A stretch of DNA of 64,000 nucleotides. Source: Acuticoccus kalidii (GTDB lineage: Bacteria; Pseudomonadota; Alphaproteobacteria; Rhizobiales; Amorphaceae). The position numbers were made by a program, and so were the translations under genes. Each line of letters opens with the position of its first letter. Position 1 is the stretch's first letter. The stretch lies in contig NZ_JAKGCS010000033.1 in the NCBI RefSeq assembly GCF_021556395.1, forward strand, positions 261,392 to 325,391, read 5' to 3'. Below the pieces are notes generated by a model. It searched no databases and was not told the DNA's origin. It saw only the letters and a program-made list of their open reading frames with translations. This document shows positions 40,938 through 50,126 of this stretch, in pieces.

Positions 40938-40977
40938 CGCGGCCGTCCTTGTGCGAGCGGATCGGGCGCGTCTCATC

Positions 40978-41862
40978 ATGAAGGTCGGAGCGGGGTTCGC
41001 TGGGCTCGGCTTTATCGTCCTCGCGTTCGTGCTCGGCGTCCTCGCCGGGCCCGCAGCCGCTGCCGCCGCCGAGACGTGCGGCGGCGCGGAGAATCCGTGC
41101 GAGACGCCGCTCGGGACCTATCACGTCATGCGGCCGGCCGGCCTTGCGGGCCCGCTTCCGGCCTTCGTCTATTTTCATGGCGCGGGCGGATCCGGGCGGA
41201 CGATCTTCGAGGCCGACTTCGCCGCGGCGCTCGTCGCGCGCGGCTTCATGGTGATCGCGCCGAACGGGCTTGCACGACCGGACAGCCGGTTCGGCCCCGG
41301 CTGGTCCTTCCGTCCCGAAAGTCCCGCCCTTCGCGACGAGCTCGCCTTCACGCGCGAGATCCTCGACGATGCGGTCGCCCGGCACGGGCTCGACCGGGAC
41401 CGGGTGGTGCTCTCCGGCTATTCGATCGGCGGCTCGCTGGTCTGGTATCTCGCCTGCCGCGACGCCGATCTCGCGGCGCTCTATACGCCCTACGCCGGCG
41501 GCTTCTGGCGCCTCTTGCCCGAGACCTGCGACGGCCCGGTGCGCCTGCTCCACACCCATGGCTGGCGCGATCAGACCGTGCCGTTGGAGGGCCGCCCCCT
41601 TCGCGGCGGCGAAATCTACCAGGGCGATATCTTCGCCGGCCTCGCGCGGTGGCGCGCGGTCAACGGGTGCGCCTTGCTGCGTGCGGACAGTTTCGAGACC
41701 GAGGGCCGCTATTGGCGCCGGCGCTGGACCTCGTGCGATGCCGGTTTTCTGGAGCTCGCCCTCTGGCCGGGCGGTCACACCCCGCCGGACGCCGGCTGGT
41801 CGGACATGGCGGCCGATTGGGTCGAGGCGCAATTTGCGGCGGTGGACGGCCAGGACGGCTAG
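40978..41862 (+). CDS. Exported PHB depolymerase-like esterase
   Basis: A 294-residue alpha/beta hydrolase of the LpqC/polyhydroxybutyrate-depolymerase group with a signal peptide (MKVGAGFAGLGFIVLAFVLG, cleavage near AAAAAAE). It has VYFHGAGGSGRT near residue 62, the nucleophile GYSIGGS, and candidate Asp and His in HTHGWRDQTVP and WPGGHTPP. Many relatives are feruloyl or acetylxylan esterases, so the polymer is uncertain. GTG 40951 is an alternative start. Convergent with the EamA gene 39 bases away. Confidence 0.85.
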   Translation: MKVGAGFAGLGFIVLAFVLGVLAGPAAAAAAETCGGAENPCETPLGTYHVMRPAGLAGPLPAFVYFHGAGGSGRTIFEADFAAALVARGFMVIAPNGLARPDSRFGPGWSFRPESPALRDELAFTREILDDAVARHGLDRDRVVLSGYSIGGSLVWYLACRDADLAALYTPYAGGFWRLLPETCDGPVRLLHTHGWRDQTVPLEGRPLRGGEIYQGDIFAGLARWRAVNGCALLRADSFETEGRYWRRRWTSCDAGFLELALWPGGHTPPDAGWSDMAADWVEAQFAAVDGQDG

Positions 41863-41901
41863 CCTAACGCTCCATGAGGGCTGCTCCGTCGCCGGCGGGG
41901 C

Positions 41902-42765
41902 TCACGCCCGCATCAGCATCATGCCACTGAGGATGAGGATCGCGGCGAGGATGCGCCAGCGCCCGACATGCTCGCCCAGAAAGAGGACGCCGATCAGGAG
42001 GGCGAACAGGACGCTCGTCTCCCGCAGTGCCGCGACGAGGGCGACGGGCGCGCGGGTGAAGGCCCAGATCGCCACCCAGTAGGAGCCGAGTGAGAGCGCG
42101 CCGGCGAGGAGGCCGGTTCGCCAGATAGGCGCGAGCCGGGTGAACGCCGCCCGCCCGCGCGTCGCCGCGGCGAAGCCCGTCATCATCACGCTGTCGAGCG
42201 CAAAGAGCGCCATCGTGTAGCCGGACGCGGTCGCCGCGAGGCGGGCGCCGACGGCATCGGTCAGCGTATAGCTCGCGGTGAAGACGGCGGTTCCGAGCGC
42301 GAAGGCGATCGCGGCCGGGTGGGGCGGGCCATGATCCTTTCCGCCGCGCAGCGACATTGCGATCACCCCGAGCCCGATCGCCGCTACGGCGAGGAGGCCG
42401 AGCGGAGCGAGCCGCTCGCCGAGAAAGAGCGCCCCGACGAGGGCGACGATCAAAGGCGCCGTCCCGCGTGCGAGCGGGTAGACCTCGGCGAGGTCGCCGT
42501 GGGCATAGGCGCGGATCAGGAAGAGCCGATAGCCGACATGGAGCGCGGCGGAGAGGACGAGCCAGCCCCACGCCTCGCGCGCCGGAAACGGGAAGACCGC
42601 GAGAAGGGCGAAGGCGATCGCGCCTTGCGCGAGCGAGAGCATCAAAATCGCGGAAAAGCGGTCGCCGACTTTCACGACGGCATTCCATCCGGCGTGCATC
42701 AAGGCTGCGGCGAGAACCGCGAGGTAGGTGAGGGTGTCGAGCGGTGCTGTGTCCATTCCGCTCAC
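41902..42765 (-). CDS. DMT-superfamily (EamA) transporter
   Basis: A 287-residue inner-membrane protein with about ten helices forming two EamA repeats (LAALMHAGWNAVVKVGDRFSA-like start; second repeat from VFTASYTLTDAVGARLAAT). Conserved signs are YPLARGTAPLIVALVGALFLGERL and its copy LRETSVLFALLIGVLFLGEHV. Typically exports amino acids or metabolites. Divergent from a LysR regulator across 83 bases with a LysR-type site, so probably its target. Confidence 0.88.
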   Translation of the reverse strand: MSGMDTAPLDTLTYLAVLAAALMHAGWNAVVKVGDRFSAILMLSLAQGAIAFALLAVFPFPAREAWGWLVLSAALHVGYRLFLIRAYAHGDLAEVYPLARGTAPLIVALVGALFLGERLAPLGLLAVAAIGLGVIAMSLRGGKDHGPPHPAAIAFALGTAVFTASYTLTDAVGARLAATASGYTMALFALDSVMMTGFAAATRGRAAFTRLAPIWRTGLLAGALSLGSYWVAIWAFTRAPVALVAALRETSVLFALLIGVLFLGEHVGRWRILAAILILSGMMLMRA

Positions 42766-42812
42766 ATGGCGGATGGATCAATTGCGGTAAAACGACTATT
42801 TCGGAGATCTAT

Positions 42813-42829
42813 CGTGAGGAAAACTCACG
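42813..42829. promoter_or_regulatory. LysR-type binding site between EamA and LysR genes
   Basis: Inverted repeat CGTGAG-N5-CTCACG containing T-N11-A (T 42815, A 42827), the LysR box pattern, in the 83-base divergent intergenic region. It fits autoregulation and control of the transporter. Confidence 0.55.
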
Positions 42830-42848
42830 AACTCTCGTCGGAGACGAA

Positions 42849-43757
42849 ATGCGCCGTGCTCTTCCCTCGCTGAACGCTCTGCGCGCCTTCGAGGCGACGG
42901 CTCGGCTCGGCCGGATGACGGAGGCTGCCGATGCGCTCGGCGTGACGCACGGCGCGGTGAGCCGCCAGGTTCGCGGGCTCGAGACCTCGCTCGGGCTGCG
43001 GCTGTTCGAGGGGCCGCGCAACCGGCTCGTCCTCACCGATGCGGGGCGGCTCCTCCTCACCCATCTCGCCGAGGGATTCGACCGGATCGAGACCGGGGTC
43101 CGCCTCGTCCGCGACGAGGCGGAGGGGACGCTCGACGTCTCCTGTCTCGGCACTTTGGCGCTTCGCTGGCTCATTCCGCGCCTCGATCGCTTCCGCCGCG
43201 CCCATCCCGCGATCGAGGTGCGGCTCACCCAGTCCGACGCCCCGGTCGATCCGGCGCGCGAGCGGTCCGAGGTCGCGATCCGGGTGAGCGCCGACCAACC
43301 GCCCGAGGGCATGGTGGCGACGACGCTGTTCGTGGAGACGGTGGGCCCCGTCCTGTCGCCGCGGCTGATGGAGCGCGACGCGCGGCCGATCCTTCAACTT
43401 CCGCGCCTTCACACCGAGACGCGGCGGCCGGCCTGGGCCGATTGGCTTGCCGCATCCGGCCGGGAGGACGCGCGGGAGGCCCCGGCCGGCACGGTGTTCG
43501 ATCATTTCTATTTCATGCTGGAGGGGGCGACCGGGGGTCTCGGCGTCGCGATCGCCCCGCATCTCCTGGTGCTCGACGATCTCGCCGCGGGCCGCCTCGT
43601 CGCCCCGTTCGGTTTCGTGCCGAGCGGGAAGACCTACCGGGCGATCCGGTGCGGCGGCCGCCACCACAAGGCCGATGCCTTCTGCCGATGGCTCGCCGAG
43701 GAGGCCGAGGCGACGGCCGCCGCGCTCACGCAAGGGTCCGGTCCGGAGACGCGATGA
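42849..43757 (+). CDS. LysR-family transcriptional regulator (GcvA-like)
   Basis: A 302-residue regulator. N-terminal winged helix: LPSLNALRAFEATARLGRMT, then AADALGVTHGAVSRQVRGLE and LGLRLFEGPRNRLVLTDAG. C-terminal periplasmic-binding-like effector domain from about residue 90 (GTLDVSCLGTLALRWLIPRL). The RSLPPLxALRAFE-type start is characteristic of the GcvA/AmpR-like subgroup. ATG 42849 has a GGAGACG site. Divergent from the EamA transporter gene. Confidence 0.92.
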   Translation: MRRALPSLNALRAFEATARLGRMTEAADALGVTHGAVSRQVRGLETSLGLRLFEGPRNRLVLTDAGRLLLTHLAEGFDRIETGVRLVRDEAEGTLDVSCLGTLALRWLIPRLDRFRRAHPAIEVRLTQSDAPVDPARERSEVAIRVSADQPPEGMVATTLFVETVGPVLSPRLMERDARPILQLPRLHTETRRPAWADWLAASGREDAREAPAGTVFDHFYFMLEGATGGLGVAIAPHLLVLDDLAAGRLVAPFGFVPSGKTYRAIRCGGRHHKADAFCRWLAEEAEATAAALTQGSGPETR

Positions 43758-43996
43758 GCGCCTCGTTGGGGCGGTTCGCGCGCGATTTTCTCAACTGCCG
43801 ACCCAAAGGCGGGTCCCGGACAAACGGCATGGCAATGTGCGGAGCCGGCCCGCAAGATTGTTTCTGAGCCGTCGCATCGAGGCGAATTTCCGCGCTTGCC
43901 ACGATGGGTGGGGGGTGTCAGACGGAAGGATGGCGCAATCGGGGCAGCGCCCGTCGCGGTCCCGCTCAGCGCATCCGAATCGGCCGGGGAGACCGC

Positions 43997-45304
43997 ATGA
44001 GCGACTACGAGCATCGTGATGCCCGGATCTCCGAGCGTATTTTGGAATCGATGCGCGACGGCGTCGTGACGATCGACCTCAGCGGCAACATCATCACCTT
44101 CAATGCCGCCGCGGGCCGCATTCTCGGCAAGGATTCGCAGGCCGTCCTCGGCCACTCCTTCGCCGAAGAGTTTCTCGCCGAAGAGAGTTTCGACGACTTC
44201 AACGAGGTCGTCTTCAAGGCGGTCTACGAGGCGACGACCATGCATTCGGTCGAAATCGCCTTGCAGGTCGACGGCAAACGGGTCGACCTCCTCGTCGCCT
44301 CGTCCTTTCTCACCTTCGACGGGGACGACGGTGAGGCGCAGCGCTTCGGCGTCGTGGTGGTGTTCTCCGACACGACGGAGGAGCGCAAGCGGCGCAAGAT
44401 CAAACGCTTGTTCGGCGAATATGTGGACCCCCGCATCGTCGACCGGATCCTGTCGAACACCGAAGCGACGCGGAACCGCCGCGGTGACATGACGATCTCG
44501 TTCGTCGACATGCGCGATTTCACCGGCTGGTCCGAGCGGCTCGAGACCGACGCGCTCGTCGACCTCCTCAACCGTTTCCTCGCCGCGATGACGGAGCCGA
44601 TCGGCGCCGAAGGTGGCATCACCGACAAATATATCGGCGACTCGGCAATGGCCTGCTGGGGCGCGCCGTTTACCGATACCGAGACGCAGGCGCGCGACGC
44701 GTGCGCCGCCGCCCTCGGCCAGATCGGCGCGTTGCCGGGGCTCCGCCAGGCGCTCGTGCGCGAGGGCGTCGCCGGCGGGGACACGCTCGACGCCGTCGTC
44801 GGCGTCGCGACGGGGGACGTGCTCGCCGGCGATATCGGTCCGCCATCGAGCCGCAACTTCACCGTCATCGGCAACGCGGTGAACCTTGCGGCCCGGCTTC
44901 AGGAGGCGGCGAAGTCCTACGGGCAGCACATCCTGGTGGCGGAGGAGACGGCGATACGCGCGGGGGCGGAATTCGTCTTCCGCGAGATCGACCGCATGAC
45001 GGTGCGCGGCTCGCAGCGACCGGTGACCATCTTCGCCCTTCTCGGCGTGAACGGCGATGTGGATCCCGAGATCGTCCGCCTCGGCGAAATCTATCTGAGC
45101 GGGTTGAAGCTGATGCGCTCGCGCGATTGGAGCGCCGCGCGCAAGGCCTTCAACGCCTGTCTCGAGATCGAGCCGGACGATACGCCCTCAAAGCTCATGC
45201 TGGAGCGGGTCGAGGCCTATGAGGCCGACCCGCCGCCCGATTCATGGGACGGCGTGTGGCGGCGGGCGCAGCGGTCGCTGATCAATCATCCGCCTTTGAA
45301 ATAG
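43997..45304 (+). CDS. PAS-class III adenylyl cyclase
   Basis: A 435-residue soluble signalling enzyme: PAS domain (about 8-125; MRDGVVTIDLSGNIITFNAA), class III cyclase domain (about 145-340) and a helical tail with TPR-like features (GLKLMRSRDWSAARKAFNAC). Catalytic residues are in place: metal Asp171 in FVDMRDFTGWSE and Asp215 in KYIGDSAMACWG, Lys211 for adenine, and Asn296/Arg300 in IGNAVNLAARLQ. It should therefore make cAMP. Its last 19 bases overlap the end of the convergent phosphatase gene, so the two transcripts are antisense at their tails. Confidence 0.9.
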   Translation: MSDYEHRDARISERILESMRDGVVTIDLSGNIITFNAAAGRILGKDSQAVLGHSFAEEFLAEESFDDFNEVVFKAVYEATTMHSVEIALQVDGKRVDLLVASSFLTFDGDDGEAQRFGVVVVFSDTTEERKRRKIKRLFGEYVDPRIVDRILSNTEATRNRRGDMTISFVDMRDFTGWSERLETDALVDLLNRFLAAMTEPIGAEGGITDKYIGDSAMACWGAPFTDTETQARDACAAALGQIGALPGLRQALVREGVAGGDTLDAVVGVATGDVLAGDIGPPSSRNFTVIGNAVNLAARLQEAAKSYGQHILVAEETAIRAGAEFVFREIDRMTVRGSQRPVTIFALLGVNGDVDPEIVRLGEIYLSGLKLMRSRDWSAARKAFNACLEIEPDDTPSKLMLERVEAYEADPPPDSWDGVWRRAQRSLINHPPLK

Positions 45305-47340
45305 CGCAGCGCGACACAGGTCAGATCGTCCGCCCGATCGGCGCCCCGCTCGAATTCGAGCACCGCATCGCGCACCCGCTCGGCGACGATATCGACCGTC
45401 TCGCCCCGCGAACGGGCGACCTCCGCCTCGATCCGCGCCTCGCCGAAGGCCTCGCCCGCGACGTTGAAGGCTTCCGTCGCCCCGTCGGTGAAGAGGAAGA
45501 GGAGGTCGCCGGGCGTCATCGTGACGTGGGTCTCGCTGAAGGGGAAATCCTCCATGATGGCCAGGGCCGGATCGCCGGTCCGCGGCAGCGGCCGCACCGC
45601 ACCCTCGGCGCCCGCGAGATAAGGCGGGTTGTGGCCGGCATTCACGTAGGTGAGGCGGCCGGTCGCGAGATCGAGGACGCCGTGGAAGACGGTCACGAAC
45701 ATCATCTGTTCGTTGTCGGCCGCGAGGAAGGTGTTCACCTCGGTGATCGTCGCCGCCGGTGAGGCCGATTTCAGCGCGGTCGCTTTGATGAGCGTCCGGC
45801 TGATCGCCATGAAGAGCGCCGCTGGAATGCCTTTGCCGGACACGTCCGCCACGACGAGGCCGAGGCGGTTTTCATCGATCATGAAATAATCGAAGAAGTC
45901 GCCGCCGACCTCCTTCGCCGTTTCCATCACCCCGTCGATCGCGAAGGCGGGGTGAGCGGGAAGCGGGCGCGGCAGGAAGGAGAGCTGCAGCTCGCGCGCG
46001 ATGTCGAGCTCCTGTTCGAGCGCGGCGAGGCGGGCGCGGGTGATGATCGCGCCTTGCAGCTCCTTGATCAGCTCGGTGAGGCGGTGGTGCTGGTCGGTGA
46101 TGCGCTGGGACATGCGCTGAAGCACCTCGGCGAGGATCGCGAGGTCTTCGTTCGGGCGGTGCTGGGTCGCGCCCTCGGCGCCGGGCTCGGCCATCACCGC
46201 CTTGAGGTCGGCGAGCACCTCCGCGTGGCCTTCCGGGTCGAGCGTGCCGGCGAGGCGTTCGAGCTGCCGGCGGATGACGCGCTCCTGCCGCCGCCGCTGG
46301 CGGGCGATGCCCTGTTCCTGCTCCACGAGCTTCAGCGCATTGCGCCGGAAGATGACGAGCGACTCGCCGATGCGGCGGATCTCGCCGGCCCCGCCCGGCT
46401 CGGGATTTTGGGTGAGATCGCCCTGGGAGAGGGCCCCGAGGGTCGAAATCGCCGCTTCCAACGGGTCGAACGCCTGGCGCAGGAAGATGTAGAGCCCCGC
46501 CACCATCACGATGCTGAAGGCGGCGATGATGATGAAGCCGCGCTGCTCGACCCTGCGGCTCGCGGCGAGGCTGTCGGTCGCGTCGCGCAGGGTGACGAGC
46601 GTGCCGGCGATCCCGCCGGTGACATCCTCCACCGGCGAGCCGGCGGCGAAATAAGACCGCCCGTCGGCGGCGAGGAACTCCGCCCCGGCGCTGCGGCGGG
46701 GAAGCTCGGGGCCTGCCGCCTCCCACAGATCGAAATCGCTGCCGGCGATGACCCGTCCTCGCAGCGAGACGAGATAGGCCGGCCCGCCGATCAACTCGCT
46801 GAGGCTGTCGATCACGGTCTGCGCGTCGATCGCGACGGAGACGACGGCGCGCGGCGTGCCGCTCACGGTGATCCCGCGGGCGGCGAGGACGACATAACGG
46901 TCGGGCCGCTCCTGGCGCAGGCCCTGGAGGGAGGCGACGCCGGTGGTCAACAGCTCGATCGCCGTCGTCCCGAGGAGCGAACGCGATCGGAAGAGGGGCG
47001 CATTCGAGGCGATCAACTCGCCATCGAGGCCGAGAACCTGGACCGTCACGTCGTTCGGCACGAGATCGGGCGAATTCTGGAGAACGCGCACGACGGACGA
47101 GGCGGCAAGGTCGGGTGCGGCGACGGACAGGCGGGCGGAGAGCTCCGCCGCGTCGGTGTTGAGACTGTCCGCCCGGGCGCGCACGAGGCTGCTCCAGAGC
47201 GAGCGCTGACTGTCGATCGCGATGTCGGCGAGGCGGTCCTGTTCGAGCTGGGAACGGATATAGCCGAGCCCGACGAGGCTCGCGATCACGAGGATCAGCG
47301 CGATCGACAACAGGAAGGTGATGCGGGTGCGCAGAAGCAT
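45286..47340 (-). CDS. Membrane sensor SpoIIE-type (PP2C) phosphatase
   Basis: A 684-residue protein: membrane helix 7-28, periplasmic sensor region 29-268 (Cache-like; SSVVRVLQNSPDLVPNDVTV), membrane helix 269-288, HAMP about 289-345, coiled coil 345-455, and a SpoIIE/PP2C domain from 456. Metal-binding motifs are intact: EVGGDFFDYF, VVADVSGKGIPAALF, LFTDGATEA and RADDLTCVAL. RsbU/SpoIIE enzymes usually dephosphorylate a STAS-domain anti-anti-sigma factor; no STAS or anti-sigma gene is in the window. It is the third gene of the minus-strand operon: its ATG directly follows the stop of the sensor-MFS gene, with no bases between. Confidence 0.9.
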   Translation of the reverse strand: MLLRTRITFLLSIALILVIASLVGLGYIRSQLEQDRLADIAIDSQRSLWSSLVRARADSLNTDAAELSARLSVAAPDLAASSVVRVLQNSPDLVPNDVTVQVLGLDGELIASNAPLFRSRSLLGTTAIELLTTGVASLQGLRQERPDRYVVLAARGITVSGTPRAVVSVAIDAQTVIDSLSELIGGPAYLVSLRGRVIAGSDFDLWEAAGPELPRRSAGAEFLAADGRSYFAAGSPVEDVTGGIAGTLVTLRDATDSLAASRRVEQRGFIIIAAFSIVMVAGLYIFLRQAFDPLEAAISTLGALSQGDLTQNPEPGGAGEIRRIGESLVIFRRNALKLVEQEQGIARQRRRQERVIRRQLERLAGTLDPEGHAEVLADLKAVMAEPGAEGATQHRPNEDLAILAEVLQRMSQRITDQHHRLTELIKELQGAIITRARLAALEQELDIARELQLSFLPRPLPAHPAFAIDGVMETAKEVGGDFFDYFMIDENRLGLVVADVSGKGIPAALFMAISRTLIKATALKSASPAATITEVNTFLAADNEQMMFVTVFHGVLDLATGRLTYVNAGHNPPYLAGAEGAVRPLPRTGDPALAIMEDFPFSETHVTMTPGDLLFLFTDGATEAFNVAGEAFGEARIEAEVARSRGETVDIVAERVRDAVLEFERGADRADDLTCVALRYFKGG

Positions 47341-49209
47341 CTAGCGGTGCCCCCGCGTGCGCCGAGCCCGTCCCGACGCGAGCGCGGTGAGGAGGGAGAG
47401 GAGGACGAGGAGCCCCGCCACCGGGATGGCGATCATGATGCCGGCGAAGGCCAGCGGATAACCGAAGCCCTCGCACAGCGCGGTGAGGACGAGGGCGGCG
47501 AGGATGATCGCCGCCGCGGTGCCGCCGAAGCCGCGCGCGCCGAGGGCGTGGATGGTGAAGCCGAAGCCGAGACCGATCGAGACCGTCGCGACGATCGCCG
47601 GCAGGTCGATCAGGAAGGCGGCGGCGAGGGCGGCCGCCGCGAGCGCCGCGCCGAAGAGGGCGGGCGGCCGCGCGCCGGTCGCGACCGGGACGAAGCTTGC
47701 CGCGCCGAGGATCGCGAAATGCATCGCCATCGTCGCGTAATTCTCGGTGAAGGCGGCGGCCGAGACGTAAAGATCGCTCCAGGTGAAGATCGTCATCGCG
47801 GCGGCGGCGAGGGCGAAGGTCTCGCTTGGGCCGAGCGTGAAAAGGGTGCGCACGCGCCGCACCCGGCGCGGCGCGCCGGCGGTCGAGGCGAGGGCGACGA
47901 TGGCGAGGAGGACGCCGATCGTGAGGAAGGCGAAGCGGCGGCCGACTGATTCCGCGATCAACCCGCCGAACGCCGGCCCGATCGCCGCCGCTGCGAGAAA
48001 GACGAGCGCGGCGCGCCATGGCCGTCGCGCGCCCGCCCCCTCGGCGAGAAGCACGGTGAAGGCCGCGAACCACACGCCGAAGCCGGCGACGGCGTTGGTC
48101 GCGATGAAGATCGTGACATCGCGCAGGATGAAGGTGCTGCCGATCGCGATCGCGGCGGCGAGGGTCGCGACGAGGGTCACGAGTTTGGACAGACGCCCGC
48201 CGAGAAGACGGGCGGCGAGAAGGCCGAATAGGCCGCCGAGCCCGGACGCGGCCATCGTCGCGGCGATGACGAGGGGGAGGATCGGATCGTCGCCCACCCG
48301 GTCCTCGGCGAAGTTCGTGGCGAGGGGCCGCGTCGCCATCGCCATCGTGAGGAGGAGGAGCGGCCACCAGACGAACCCCACTTCGAGACGGCGCACCTTG
48401 AAGGGGCGGTCGAACCGGTAGGCCGAGAGCGGGGCGAGGGCCGCGCCGATCCGCTCGTGAAGGGTGTGGGTGACGTCGAGCGCGCGCACCTCGTCGACGA
48501 CCGATTGAAGGCGTCTCTGCCCCCGTCTCAATCCGACGGTGAGGCGCGCGGCCGCCTGGCCGAGGGGCTGAAACGGACCCGGCCGCGGCGCGCTGAAATC
48601 GGCGAACACGCCATGGCTCACCGCCCGTCCACCGACGACGAACCGCGCCTGCGGCAGGTCGCGCCGTTCGAGCGCCACGATCCGGTAGAAGACACCGGCG
48701 GCGATCCCGGCCGCGATGGCGATCGCGATCGCCGCTTCGACGATATGATCGTGCACCCGCTGCAGCATTTGACGGGAGGGAACGACGACGATCGTGCCGT
48801 CCAGGCTTTCGCCGCTGATTGCGGCGCGGACCTCACGGTGCGCGCCATAGACGAGGCCGGGCTCGCCGGCGGCATAGAGGGTCCGCTCGGTCGGATCGAG
48901 AACGCGGATCTCGGCGACGCTCGGATTGGCGCTCAGGATATTGTCGAGATAGGGCTCGACGCCGCGCATCGCGTCGAGGGGGATGCCGAGGCCGATCGCG
49001 CGGTGAACGTCCGCCGCGACCGACTCCGCGATCGACGTCGCGACGTGATCGGAGCGTGTGTCGAGCGCCTCGAAGGACCGTTCGATGCGCGGCAGCAGCA
49101 CGAAGAGCGCCGTGGCGAGCACCACGGCCATGATGAGGAGGGCGGTCGCGACCGCCGCGCGTGTCGAGCCGGCCGCGCCGCTGAGATGGGGGCGGTCAGA
49201 CTTCTTCAT
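47341..49209 (-). CDS. Sensor-MFS fusion protein (left copy)
   Basis: A 622-residue protein: membrane helix about 16-39, a periplasmic sensor-like domain 40-155 with GLGIPLDAMRGVEPYLDNIL (residues 73-92) and IRVLDPTERTLYA, membrane helix 157-175, a 100-residue cytoplasmic linker (HAMP/coiled-coil-like, ending DVTHTLHERIGAALAP), then a complete MFS-like transporter of 10-12 helices from about 276 (TRPLATNFAEDRV in its first helix region). ATG 49209 overlaps the upstream gene by 14 bases. The same architecture occurs divergently at 50812. I know no named family for this fusion; it may transport and sense the same compound. Confidence 0.8.
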   Translation of the reverse strand: MKKSDRPHLSGAAGSTRAAVATALLIMAVVLATALFVLLPRIERSFEALDTRSDHVATSIAESVAADVHRAIGLGIPLDAMRGVEPYLDNILSANPSVAEIRVLDPTERTLYAAGEPGLVYGAHREVRAAISGESLDGTIVVVPSRQMLQRVHDHIVEAAIAIAIAAGIAAGVFYRIVALERRDLPQARFVVGGRAVSHGVFADFSAPRPGPFQPLGQAAARLTVGLRRGQRRLQSVVDEVRALDVTHTLHERIGAALAPLSAYRFDRPFKVRRLEVGFVWWPLLLLTMAMATRPLATNFAEDRVGDDPILPLVIAATMAASGLGGLFGLLAARLLGGRLSKLVTLVATLAAAIAIGSTFILRDVTIFIATNAVAGFGVWFAAFTVLLAEGAGARRPWRAALVFLAAAAIGPAFGGLIAESVGRRFAFLTIGVLLAIVALASTAGAPRRVRRVRTLFTLGPSETFALAAAAMTIFTWSDLYVSAAAFTENYATMAMHFAILGAASFVPVATGARPPALFGAALAAAALAAAFLIDLPAIVATVSIGLGFGFTIHALGARGFGGTAAAIILAALVLTALCEGFGYPLAFAGIMIAIPVAGLLVLLSLLTALASGRARRTRGHR

Positions 49210-49948
49210 CGAGACGCTGCAATTCGCCGGCGGCGGTGTCGAGCACCGCCTCGGCTTCGCGAACACGCGCGATCGCGACCCCGGCGGATGCGCCGATCGG
49301 CTCGCGCGCGTCGCGCGGGGGCTCTTTGGCGAGGATCGCCGCATGGGCGGCGAGGATCGCGGCGTCGCGGCGCGGGATCAGCACTGCCCCGAGAATGAGG
49401 GCGGCGAGGCCGGCGAGCGCGATGATCACGCCGTTTTGTGCCAGCAACGGGCCGAGCAGCGAGAGCGGGGCGGCAAGCGAGGCGCGGTCGACGATCAGCG
49501 CGACCCATCCTTCGACATGGTTGAAGTCGTTGGCGAGCGGGCGGCCGATCGTCATCGTTTGCGGCTCTTCGGCCTGCCAGCTTTGATGCGTCCGGCGGTT
49601 GGCGATCGCCTCGCGCCAGGCCTCGGGCACCGGCTCGCCGACGGCGCCGCGATCGGTCGAGAACAGCGTCGTGCCGTTCTGGGAGAAGACGTCGGCGGCG
49701 ATGACGCTTTGGGCATGGGCAAGGGCGCGCTCCAGGAGCGGCTCGACCTGTTGGAGTTCGGCGAGCGGCAGGCCGAGCTGCAAATTGCGCTCGATCGTCT
49801 GCTCCGTTTCGCCGAGCACGAAGTCGAGTTCGGCGCCGCCGAGCGCGCGATCACCCTGTTCCACCGTGCGCGCGGCGACGACCACGAACGCGGTGAGCGC
49901 CGCGAGTGTCGCAAACAGCACGAGAGCGAGGCCGCCTATGCGTCCCAT
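49196..49948 (-). CDS. Two-pass sensor-like membrane protein without output domain (left copy)
   Basis: A 250-residue protein: membrane helix 5-26, periplasmic domain about 28-160 with LQLGLPLAELQQVEPLLERAL (key part LGLPL at 58-62) and DVFSQNGTTLFSTDRG, membrane helix 172-192, and a 55-residue cytoplasmic tail with heptad-like AREAEAVLDTAAGELQRL pattern but no catalytic domain. First gene of the minus-strand operon with the sensor-MFS and phosphatase genes. It may be a separate receptor subunit that pairs with the sensor unit of its partner. Confidence 0.78.
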   Translation of the reverse strand: MGRIGGLALVLFATLAALTAFVVVAARTVEQGDRALGGAELDFVLGETEQTIERNLQLGLPLAELQQVEPLLERALAHAQSVIAADVFSQNGTTLFSTDRGAVGEPVPEAWREAIANRRTHQSWQAEEPQTMTIGRPLANDFNHVEGWVALIVDRASLAAPLSLLGPLLAQNGVIIALAGLAALILGAVLIPRRDAAILAAHAAILAKEPPRDAREPIGASAGVAIARVREAEAVLDTAAGELQRLDEEV

Positions 49949-49994
49949 CGGGTGTCCCTAGCAGGGGATTTGGTCGAGGTCTGTGCCGAATACG

Positions 49995-50016
49995 CCACAA
50001 CTTCGCCACGTTGTGG
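49995..50016. promoter_or_regulatory. Inverted repeat in the divergent promoter region
   Basis: Perfect 7-bp arms CCACAAC / GTTGTGG separated by 8 bases, inside the 178-base region between the two divergent sensor operons. Position and symmetry suggest an operator controlling one or both; no regulator gene adjoins it and no clear -35/-10 pair was fixed. Confidence 0.45.
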
Positions 50017-50126
50017 TAAGGGATCGGGTGAGATTTGTCGCGTGGTCGATGCATAAAACTCGACACGATTCTTCCGGTGAGCGCCAGCGCGGCGAGGACC
50101 GACGCGACGCCGCCAAAGGAAACGCC

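Noticed and set aside
45872..48367. An 831-codon minus-strand frame
   Set aside because: Out-of-frame shadow of the phosphatase and sensor-MFS genes, with low-complexity Arg/Pro/Ala translation.
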